Shown: positions 6,618 through 12,723 of the stretch, piece after piece
Layout of the letters: each line of letters starts with the position of its first letter
Numbering within the stretch: the first letter of the stretch is position 1
DNA from: JANMDU01 sp031388245
Lineage (GTDB): Bacteria > Pseudomonadota > Gammaproteobacteria > Burkholderiales > Burkholderiaceae_C
Direction: 5' to 3'
Assembly (NCBI GenBank): GCA_031388245.1
Contig: JANNED010000293.1
Span: 1-15,008, forward strand
Length of the DNA stretch: 15,008 nucleotides
Position numbers and translations under genes: made by a program
Notes under the pieces: model-generated
The model's database searches: none
What the model was told of the DNA's origin: nothing
Seen by the model: the letters and a program-made list of their open reading frames with translations, nothing else

Positions 6618-8099
6618 TCAAGCCGCAGCGAGCTTGGCTTTCAGCAGGTCGTTGACCTGCTGAGGATTGGCCTTGCCTTTGCTCGCCTTCATCGCTTGGC
6701 CGACCAGCGCATTGAAGGCTTTTTCTTTGCCCGCTTTGAATTGCACGACGTTATCAGCGTTAGCGGCGAGCACTTCGTCGATGATTGTCTCTAACGCGCT
6801 GGAGTCGTTCATTTGCTTGAGGCCTTTGGCTTCGATCAAAGCATCAAGCGCGGGCAAAGCGTCCTCGTAAGAGTCTGTGACGACTCCATTGAAATCATTC
6901 CACAGCACGTCCATGACCTGCTTGGCTGCATTGTTGGAAACCGTGCCATCATGTATACGGCTGATCAAAGCACCCAGTTGCATGGCTGACACCGGGCACT
7001 GATCAAACACTATTTCTGCCTGATTCAAGCGGCGCGAGATCTCGCCCATCACCCAGTTGCTCACCAGCTTGGGCTGACCACACGCCTTAGCTGCCGCTTC
7101 AAAATAAGCCCCCATCGCTTGGCTTTGTGTGAGCTGGGTAGCGTCATATTCAGGCAGCAAGTAATCACTCACAAAACGCTGCGCCATCAAACGCGGCAGC
7201 TCTGGCATGGTGGCCCTCACGCTCTCTACCCAGCTTGGTGCGACATGCAAGGGCGGCAAATCTGGGTCGGGGAAATAGCGGTAATCGGCGGCATCTTCTT
7301 TGGTGCGCATGGCGCGCGTCTCCCCGGTGTCGGGGTCAAACAACACCGTGGCTTGCTGGATTTTCTTGCCGTCTTCAATCTGCTCAATTTGCCAGCGAAT
7401 CTCAAAATCAATCGCTTGCTGCATGAATTTGAAGCTGTTCAGATTCTTGATTTCGCGGCGTGTGCCCAGCTCTGCGCCGGGCTTGCGCACACTCACGTTG
7501 GCATCACACCGGAAGCTACCTTCTTGCATGTTGCCATCGCAAATGCCAATCCAGGTGACGATTTTGTGCAGCTCTTTGGCATACGCCACGGCCTCAAGCG
7601 ACGAGCGCATATCGGGCTCGGTGACGATCTCCAGCAGCGGCGTGCCAGCGCGGTTCAGATCGATACCGCTTTGGCCTACAAAGTCCTCATGCAGAGATTT
7701 GCCAGCATCTTCTTCGAGGTGGGCGCGTACCAAGCGCACGGTTTTTTTCTCATCACCTAAAAAAAACTCAACCGAGCCGCCCTGCACCACAGGAATTTCA
7801 AACTGGCTGATCTGGTAGCCCTTGGGCAAATCAGGATAGAAATAATTCTTGCGCGCAAAAATGCTCTTCTCAGCAATCGTGGAACCCAACGCCAAGCCCA
7901 GCTTGATCGCGCACTCGACCGCGCCTTTGTTCATCACAGGCAGCGTGCCGGGTAGGGCTAAATCCACCGGCGCGGCTTGCGTGTTCGGCTCAGCACCAAA
8001 AGCCGTCGATGCGCGGCTAAAAATTTTCGATTGCGTGGCCAGTTGCGTGTGCGTCTCGAAACCGATGACGACTTCGTAGCCTTGGATGAGCTTGCTCAT
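6618..8099 (-). CDS. gatB: Asp/Glu-tRNA(Asn/Gln) amidotransferase subunit B
   Basis: GatB binds the misacylated tRNA, activates the Asp or Glu side chain with ATP, and receives ammonia from GatA. The 493-residue product has the N-terminal VIGFETHTQL motif of the cradle domain (VIGLEVHVQL in many species), the LALPGTLPVMNKGAVE region, FARKNYFYPDLPKGYQISQFE, and a helical C-terminal tail domain ending QQVNDLLKAKLAAA. Length is normal. The ATG at 8099 has GGAG eight bases upstream inside the end of gatA, and gatA stops only three bases before it, so the two are translationally close. It is last in gatC-gatA-gatB and converges on the DUF1631 gene. Many beta-proteobacteria use GatCAB mainly to make Asn-tRNA(Asn). 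Whether that holds here depends on which aminoacyl-tRNA synthetases the genome encodes, which cannot be seen. Confidence 0.97.
   Translation of the reverse strand: MSKLIQGYEVVIGFETHTQLATQSKIFSRASTAFGAEPNTQAAPVDLALPGTLPVMNKGAVECAIKLGLALGSTIAEKSIFARKNYFYPDLPKGYQISQFEIPVVQGGSVEFFLGDEKKTVRLVRAHLEEDAGKSLHEDFVGQSGIDLNRAGTPLLEIVTEPDMRSSLEAVAYAKELHKIVTWIGICDGNMQEGSFRCDANVSVRKPGAELGTRREIKNLNSFKFMQQAIDFEIRWQIEQIEDGKKIQQATVLFDPDTGETRAMRTKEDAADYRYFPDPDLPPLHVAPSWVESVRATMPELPRLMAQRFVSDYLLPEYDATQLTQSQAMGAYFEAAAKACGQPKLVSNWVMGEISRRLNQAEIVFDQCPVSAMQLGALISRIHDGTVSNNAAKQVMDVLWNDFNGVVTDSYEDALPALDALIEAKGLKQMNDSSALETIIDEVLAANADNVVQFKAGKEKAFNALVGQAMKASKGKANPQQVNDLLKAKLAAA
6641..6663 (-). other. Perfect 10-bp inverted repeat inside the 3' end of gatB
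   Basis: TCAGCAGGTC (6641-6650) and GACCTGCTGA (6654-6663) are exact reverse complements separated by three bases. The repeat lies in the codons for QQVNDLL near the GatB C-terminus. It would form a strong hairpin in gatB mRNA and also in any read-through transcript from the DUF1631 gene. Coding constraint explains part of it, but the symmetry is notable. Confidence 0.7.
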
Positions 8100-8102
8100 T
8101 TT

Positions 8103-9566
8103 TTAAGCTCCAGCGGGGTGGCGAGCATGCCAGTCAGTGGCTTGCTGGTATTGGTGTGCGACGTTGAGAAGCCGGGCTTCGTGAAAATAATTGCCAATCA
8201 GTTGCATGCCCACTGGCATGTTTCCAGAGCCGAAACCCACTGGCAGGCTCATGCCGGGCAGGCCAGCGAGTGATGCAGGTAGCGTGAAAATATCAGCCAA
8301 GTAATTCGCGACTGGATCATCGGATTTCTCGCCGATTTTCCAAGCGACGGTGGGAGCCACTGGCCCGGCGATCACATCGCAATCTTTGAAAGCATTTTGG
8401 AAATCATCCGCGATCATGCGGCGGATTTTTTGGGCTTGGAGGTAATAGGCATCGTAGTAGCCGTGGGAGAGCACATAAGCGCCGATCATGATGCGGCGCT
8501 TGACTTCGTCACCGAAGCCCTCCATGCGGGTTTTTTTGTACATATCGGTCAAATCGCCATATTGCGCGGCGCGGTGGCCGAATTTCACGCCGTCGAAACG
8601 GCTCAGATTCGAGCTGGCCTCAGCAGGGGCGATGATGTAGTACACAGGAATCGACAGCTCGGTGCGTGGCAAGCTGATGGGCACGAGCTTGGCGCCAAGT
8701 TTTTCGAGCTCTTTCAAGGCGGCATCAATGGCCGTGCGCACGTCTGCCGCCAAGCCTTCGCCGAAGAATTCTTTGGGGATGCCGACACGTAGGCCTTCAA
8801 GCTTTTGCCCTAAATCCCGCGAAAAATCTTCTGCTGGCCTATCCAGCGAGGTGGAATCGCGATCTAAATCTGGGCCGCACATGGCTGAGAGCAGCAAAGC
8901 GCAGTCCTCAGCCGAGCGCGCCATGGGGCCAGCTTGATCGAGGCTGGAGGCAAAAGCCACCATGCCATAGTGGCTGGCGCGGCCGTAGGTCGGCTTGATG
9001 CCGGTGATGCCGCAAAAGGCTGCGGGCTGGCGGATCGAGCCGCCGGTGTCGGTGCCGGTTGCTGCGGCGCATAAACCAGCGGCCACCGCCACGGCGCTGC
9101 CGCCTGAGCTGCCGCCGGGGATGCGGGCGGTGTCCCACGGGTTGAGGGCTTTGCCATACGCTGAGTTTTCGTTAGATGAACCCATGGCAAACTCATCGCA
9201 ATTGAGTTTTCCAAGGCAAACTGCGCCTTTGCCGGCAAGGTTGCTCACTATTGTGCTATCAAAAGGTGAGCGATAGTCTTTCAACATCTTCGAGCCAGCG
9301 GTGGTAGGCCAGTCTTTCGTCACAAAAATGTCTTTGTGGGCGATGGGCAAGCCGAGCAGCGGCGCGGTATCGCCTGCGTCAATGCGCTTTTGCGCGGCTG
9401 TGGCTTGGCCGAGTGTGATGGCTTCATCCGTGGCCAAAAAAGCGCCAAGATGCGCATTGGCCTGGATGCGCGAGAGGAAATGATGAGCGATTTCGGGCGC
9501 TGACAGCTCCTTTTTTAATAGCAAACTACGTAGATTTTGTAACGGCAACTGGTGTATATCACTCAT
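8103..9566 (-). CDS. gatA: Asp/Glu-tRNA(Asn/Gln) amidotransferase subunit A (amidase)
   Basis: GatA hydrolyses glutamine and channels the ammonia to GatB. The 487-residue protein belongs to the amidase-signature family. The Ser-cis-Ser-Lys triad is intact: K78 in PIAHKDIF, S153 in GGSSGGSA and the nucleophile S177 in GTDTGGSIRQP. These sit one residue from the positions I recall for S. aureus GatA (79, 154, 178), which supports the chosen start. The ATG at 9566 lies seven bases after the gatC stop, with only a weak GAGAG ribosome site. The first codons (about 9490-9566) are more A+T-rich than the rest, which may help initiation. There is no signal peptide; it acts in the cytoplasm in the GatCAB heterotrimer. 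Confidence 0.97.
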   Translation of the reverse strand: MSDIHQLPLQNLRSLLLKKELSAPEIAHHFLSRIQANAHLGAFLATDEAITLGQATAAQKRIDAGDTAPLLGLPIAHKDIFVTKDWPTTAGSKMLKDYRSPFDSTIVSNLAGKGAVCLGKLNCDEFAMGSSNENSAYGKALNPWDTARIPGGSSGGSAVAVAAGLCAAATGTDTGGSIRQPAAFCGITGIKPTYGRASHYGMVAFASSLDQAGPMARSAEDCALLLSAMCGPDLDRDSTSLDRPAEDFSRDLGQKLEGLRVGIPKEFFGEGLAADVRTAIDAALKELEKLGAKLVPISLPRTELSIPVYYIIAPAEASSNLSRFDGVKFGHRAAQYGDLTDMYKKTRMEGFGDEVKRRIMIGAYVLSHGYYDAYYLQAQKIRRMIADDFQNAFKDCDVIAGPVAPTVAWKIGEKSDDPVANYLADIFTLPASLAGLPGMSLPVGFGSGNMPVGMQLIGNYFHEARLLNVAHQYQQATDWHARHPAGA

Positions 9567-9573
9567 TTTTCTC

Positions 9574-9873
9574 TCACTCGATCACACGTGGCACAAGAAA
9601 CAGGCCGCGCTCGACGGCGGGTGCGCTGCGCTGGTTGGCTTCGCGGTTGTTGGCCTCGCTCACGGTGTCTGGCCGCAAGCGCAGCTCAATCTCTGCAATG
9701 GCGGCCACCGGGTGCGCGAGTGGCTCGATGCCGGTGGTGTCCACGGCTTTCATGCGTTCGACGATGTCAAAAAAAGCGTTGAGCGAGCCGAGCATGCGCT
9801 CAGGCTCGCCGGCGCGAAGCTCAAGGCGTGCCAAATTGGCGATGCGGTCAATGTCGGTAAGTTGAAGAGCCAT
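9574..9873 (-). CDS. gatC: Asp/Glu-tRNA(Asn/Gln) amidotransferase subunit C
   Basis: GatC is the small subunit that wraps around the GatA-GatB interface and stabilises the complex. The product starting MALQLTDIDRIANLARLEL has 99 residues, the normal size. It carries the helical N-terminus, then a GIEPLAHPVAA segment, and a C-terminal stretch ending in LFLVPRVIE. I chose ATG at 9873. An upstream TTG at 9894 would add seven residues (MTATFIA) that do not resemble the family start as I know it. Neither has a strong ribosome site. gatC is the first gene of the minus-strand operon and faces mreB across 175 bases. Confidence 0.93.
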   Translation of the reverse strand: MALQLTDIDRIANLARLELRAGEPERMLGSLNAFFDIVERMKAVDTTGIEPLAHPVAAIAEIELRLRPDTVSEANNREANQRSAPAVERGLFLVPRVIE

Positions 9874-10048
9874 GGCGATGAAGGTTGCGGTCAAGAATGG
9901 AGTTGTGGGCCGATGCCGTGTTTTGCAACAAATTTAGGAGCAGAAAACCCACGTACTGAAGGGGCAATCAGGTATTATCCTGTCTTTGCAGAGCCATTGG
10001 CACGCATGTGCCCGCGTTGGGGCGTGAAACCCACAAAAAGGATTGAAG
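9874..10048. promoter_or_regulatory. Divergent gatC / mreB intergenic region
   Basis: Both flanking operons must start from here or read in from elsewhere. The only clear -10-like sequence is around 9973-9979: TATTAT on the plus strand, and on the minus strand the overlapping GATAAT. No good -35 lies at 16-18 bases for either direction; the best minus-strand candidate is TGCCAA (10002-9997). Promoter placement is therefore weak. The mreB ribosome site AAGGA is at 10038-10042. Confidence 0.35.
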
Positions 10049-11095
10049 ATGTTAGGTGTATTTCGTCGGTATTTGTCGACCGACTTGGCCATTGATTTGG
10101 GCACGGCCAACACATTGATTTTTGCACGCGGCAAGGGCATCGTGCTGGATGAGCCTTCTGTTGTGGCGATTCGCCATGAAGGCGGGCCGCAAGGCAAAAA
10201 AGTGATTCAAGCCGTAGGCAAAGAAGCCAAGGCGATGCTGGGCAAAGTGCCTGGCAACATCGAAGCCATTCGCCCCATGAAGGATGGCGTGATTGCCGAT
10301 TTTGTGATCACCGAGCAGATGATCAAGCAGTTCATCAAGATGGTGCATCCGCGCAGTTTGCTCACGCCTTCGCCCCGCATCATCATTTGCGTGCCATGCG
10401 GCTCGACGCAAGTCGAGCGCCGCGCGATTCGCGATGCGGCAGAAGCGGCTGGCGGCAGCCCAGTGGATTTGATTGAAGAGCCGATGGCAGCGGCCATTGG
10501 CGCAGGTTTGCCCGTGAGCGAGGCCTCTGGCTCGATGGTGGTGGATATCGGTGGCGGCACGACCGAAGTGGGCGTGATCTCGCTGGGCGGCATGGTCTAC
10601 AAAGGCTCAGTGCGCGTGGGTGGCGATAAATTCGATGAAGCCATCATCAACTACATCCGCCGCAACTACGGCATGCTGATCGGCGAGCCCACGGCAGAGG
10701 CGATCAAGAAAAAAATCGGCTCGGCGTTTCCGGGCTCAGAAGTCAAGGAAATGGAAGTCAAAGGGCGCAACCTCTCTGAAGGCGTGCCGCGCGCATTCAC
10801 CATCTCGTCCAACGAAGTGCTGGAGGCGCTCACTGATCCTTTGAATCAAATTGTCAGCGCTGTGAAAAATGCGCTGGAGCAAACACCGCCTGAGCTAGGC
10901 GCCGACATTGCCGAGCGCGGCATGATGCTGACCGGCGGCGGTGCGTTGCTGCGCGATTTGGATCGCTTGCTGGCCGAAGAGACCGGCTTGCCGGTGCTCG
11001 TGGCTGAAGATCCGCTGACCTGCGTGGTGCGCGGCTGCGGTATTGCACTGGAGAATTCTGGCCACCGCATGGGCAGTATTTTTGCTTCAGAATGA
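10049..11095 (+). CDS. mreB: MreB, rod-shape-determining actin-like protein
   Basis: MreB polymerises into membrane-bound filaments under the inner membrane and organises lateral cell-wall synthesis. The 348-residue product has all the actin-fold nucleotide motifs: DLGTAN (16-21, phosphate 1), DIGGGTTEV (166-174, phosphate 2) and TGGG (295-298, adenosine). Length and sequence are typical of beta-proteobacterial MreB. ATG at 10049 is preferred over the in-frame TTG at 10043, because AAGGA (10038-10042) lies six bases before the ATG and the protein then begins MLGVFRRYLSTDLAIDLG, as in relatives. It heads mreB-mreC-mreD-mrdA; mreC starts 46 bases downstream with no visible terminator between. 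Confidence 0.98.
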   Translation: MLGVFRRYLSTDLAIDLGTANTLIFARGKGIVLDEPSVVAIRHEGGPQGKKVIQAVGKEAKAMLGKVPGNIEAIRPMKDGVIADFVITEQMIKQFIKMVHPRSLLTPSPRIIICVPCGSTQVERRAIRDAAEAAGGSPVDLIEEPMAAAIGAGLPVSEASGSMVVDIGGGTTEVGVISLGGMVYKGSVRVGGDKFDEAIINYIRRNYGMLIGEPTAEAIKKKIGSAFPGSEVKEMEVKGRNLSEGVPRAFTISSNEVLEALTDPLNQIVSAVKNALEQTPPELGADIAERGMMLTGGGALLRDLDRLLAEETGLPVLVAEDPLTCVVRGCGIALENSGHRMGSIFASE

Positions 11096-11141
11096 AGCTG
11101 ATTCTTTTCTGCTTTTGAGCCTGCCGCTGTAGGAGCCTGTT

Positions 11142-12062
11142 GTGCCATTAGGAACACTGGATCGCTCCCCACCGCCCTTCTTCAAGCAAGGCCAATCCGC
11201 ATTGTCAAAGCTGATGGTTTTCAGCGCTGTCGCGCTGTTTCTCATGGTCGCCGACACGCGCTTTAAGCTCACCGGGCCAATCCGTGTGGCTGTGGCGGCA
11301 GTGCTGTATCCGGTGCAGTGGCTGGTGATGCGGCCCATAGAGATGGCGCGTGGCGGCGGCGCTTATTTCATGGCTTTGGATACCGCTCAACAAGCCGAAC
11401 AAGATGCCAAAAAACGCCTCGCCCTGCAATCCCAGCGCGCCGCGCAGGTGGAGCAATTGGGGCTGGAAAACGAGCGCCTGCGCAAGCTGCTGAGCTTACG
11501 CGAACGCACCAGCACGCCAGCACAAGCCGCTGAGGTGGTGTATGACGCGGCTGATCCGTTTACACGCCGTGTGATGGTGGACAAAGGCAGCGTACAAGGC
11601 ATCAAAAGCGGCTCACCGGTGCTGGATGAAGCCGGCGTGTTAGGTCAAGTCACGCGGGTGTATCCGCTGTCCAGCGAGGTCACGCTGCTGATCGATCGCG
11701 ATCACACGATTCCTGTGCTCAACACGCGCACCGGCGCGCGCAGCGTGGTCTATGGCGATCCTTCGGTGCATGGCGGCACGCTGGAGCTGCGCTTCATGGC
11801 CGGCAATGCCGATGTGCAGCAAGGCGATATTTTGTCCACCAGCGGGGTCGATGGTGTGTATCCGCCAGGCATTCCTGTGGCGCGGGTGGACAAGGTGGAG
11901 CGCCGCGCGGACTCGGCGTTTGCCAAGATCAGCTGTCAGCCGCTGGCCAACACGCTGGGCGCACGCCATGTGATGCTGCTTGAGCCATTTTCAGTGCAAA
12001 TACCGATCCCATCCGGCATAGATACTGCTCACAGTGCTCCTAAAAAAGGAGCAAAAAAATGA
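11142..12062 (+). CDS. mreC: MreC, rod-shape-determining periplasmic scaffold
   Basis: MreC links cytoplasmic MreB and membrane MreD to the periplasmic transpeptidase PBP2. The 306-residue product has a short cytoplasmic N-terminus, one membrane span at about residues 20-38, a coiled coil at about 80-120 (QQAEQDAKKRLALQSQRAAQ, then LENERLRKLLSLRER), and a C-terminal beta-rich domain with GSPVLDEAGVLGQVTRV and STSGVDGVYPPGIPVARV. The start is GTG at 11142; AGGAG (11131-11135) lies six bases upstream, and no ATG would give this N-terminus. The gene ends in two A tracts encoding KKGAKK, and its stop overlaps the mreD start by four bases (ATGA, 12059-12062). Confidence 0.96.
   Translation: MPLGTLDRSPPPFFKQGQSALSKLMVFSAVALFLMVADTRFKLTGPIRVAVAAVLYPVQWLVMRPIEMARGGGAYFMALDTAQQAEQDAKKRLALQSQRAAQVEQLGLENERLRKLLSLRERTSTPAQAAEVVYDAADPFTRRVMVDKGSVQGIKSGSPVLDEAGVLGQVTRVYPLSSEVTLLIDRDHTIPVLNTRTGARSVVYGDPSVHGGTLELRFMAGNADVQQGDILSTSGVDGVYPPGIPVARVDKVERRADSAFAKISCQPLANTLGARHVMLLEPFSVQIPIPSGIDTAHSAPKKGAKK
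12035..12053 (+). promoter_or_regulatory. Hairpin masking the mreD Shine-Dalgarno sequence
   Basis: TGCTCCT (12035-12041) and AGGAGCA (12047-12053) form a perfect 7-bp stem with a five-A loop. The right arm contains AGGAG (12047-12051), the mreD ribosome site seven bases before its ATG at 12059. A ribosome finishing mreC would melt the stem, so mreD initiation should depend on mreC translation. The structure is seen in the sequence; the regulatory role is inferred. Confidence 0.55.
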
Positions 12063-12586
12063 TCATGCGTGCTGGGCAACAGTTGCTTTTGCCAGCCAAT
12101 CCGCTGTTTATTTGGAGCTCGCTGCTGGCCGCGTTGATGCTCAATATTCTGGTGTCTGTGCTGATGGGGCGGGCCGCTTGGCCGCCCGATGTACTCGCCT
12201 TGGCTTTGGTGTTTTGGGTGATTCACCAGCCGCTGCGCGTGGGCGTGGGCACGGCTTTTGTGTTTGGGCTTTGCATGGATGTGCATCAAGGTGCGTTGCT
12301 GGGCCAGCATGCGCTGGCCTACACGGCATTGAGCTTTTTTGCGATCACGATTTCTCGCCGCCTGCTTTGGTATTCGATTCCTTCGCAGGCATTGCAAATC
12401 TTTCCATTGCTCTTCGGCGCGCATGCGGTGCAGCTTCTGGTGCGCATGTTGGCAGGCCATAGCTTCCCCGGCTGGGGTTTTTTGCTCTCGCCATTCATAG
12501 AGGCGTTGCTTTGGCCTGTGGTGACGATGATCTTGCTTGCGCCGCAGATGCGTGCGCCGGATCCGGATGCAAACAGGCCGCTATGA
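12059..12586 (+). CDS. mreD: MreD, rod-shape-determining membrane protein
   Basis: MreD is the polytopic inner-membrane member of the MreBCD complex. The 175-residue product is very hydrophobic, with about five or six predicted spans beginning at residues 15-35. It contains the family-like segment LFGLCMDVHQGALLGQHALAY near the middle. Sequence conservation in this family is low, so identification leans on hydropathy, length and position between mreC and mrdA. ATG at 12059 overlaps the mreC stop and has AGGAG seven bases upstream; ATG at 12065 is a possible but less favoured alternative. Its own stop (TGA, 12584-12586) overlaps an ATG at 12583 that opens a 46-codon frame reaching mrdA. Confidence 0.94.
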   Translation: MIMRAGQQLLLPANPLFIWSSLLAALMLNILVSVLMGRAAWPPDVLALALVFWVIHQPLRVGVGTAFVFGLCMDVHQGALLGQHALAYTALSFFAITISRRLLWYSIPSQALQIFPLLFGAHAVQLLVRMLAGHSFPGWGFLLSPFIEALLWPVVTMILLAPQMRAPDPDANRPL

Positions 12587-12723
12587 ATTCTTGCAATGCC
12601 GATGATGAGCGCCGCCGGGCCGCCATGCTAGGAAACGCAGCATCTGGTTGCTCTGGCGCGAAGGCCTCCACGGGGGGCAGCGCACCTCGCGCAGCGGGGG
12701 AGCGTGGGGGGCGTGTAACGTGA
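12583..12723 (+). CDS. Possible 46-residue small ORF bridging mreD and mrdA
   Basis: This frame starts at the ATG inside the mreD stop (ATGA, 12583-12586) and ends in a TGA that overlaps the mrdA GTG start (GTGA, 12720-12723), so it fills the gap exactly with 4-base overlaps at both ends. The product begins MNSCNADDERRRAAMLGN and continues as Gly/Ala/Arg-rich low-complexity sequence with two cysteines. It has no membrane span, signal peptide or recognisable domain. The ribosome site is weak (CAGG, five bases upstream), so initiation would mostly be by coupling from mreD. It may serve only to carry ribosomes to mrdA, or the fit may be chance in a G+C-rich frame without stops. I do not recognise a family. 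Confidence 0.3.
   Translation: MNSCNADDERRRAAMLGNAASGCSGAKASTGGSAPRAAGERGGRVT
12661..12712 (+). repeat. G-rich repeat-like segment between mreD and mrdA
   Basis: Three runs of five or six G (12672-12677, 12696-12700, 12706-12711) surround a small GCGC/GCGC stem (12680-12683 with 12689-12692, loop ACCTC). The string resembles a short interspersed intergenic element I recall from Burkholderiales genomes, with a GGGGGGCAGC start and a GAGCGTGGGGG end. Only one copy is in this window, so the repeat nature cannot be shown here. Confidence 0.4.

Noticed and set aside
7119..7760. 213-codon plus-strand frame antisense to gatB
   Set aside because: gatB is certain on the other strand; the antisense product looks like reverse-complement codon bias.
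411..9528. 12-base match between TAGTTTGCTATT (411-422) and its reverse complement in gatA (9517-9528)
   Set aside because: Several such 12-mers are expected by chance in a window of this size; no extended similarity.
12672..12711. G-quadruplex before mrdA
   Set aside because: Only three G runs with one long loop are present; a four-run structure would require splitting a run, so the call is not supported beyond noting the G richness.
12648..12719. Longer mrdA with a TTG start 24 codons upstream
   Set aside because: The extra residues translate the G-rich segment, and the GTG at 12720 gives the familiar MTELRNV start and places the catalytic serine at 330 as in E. coli.
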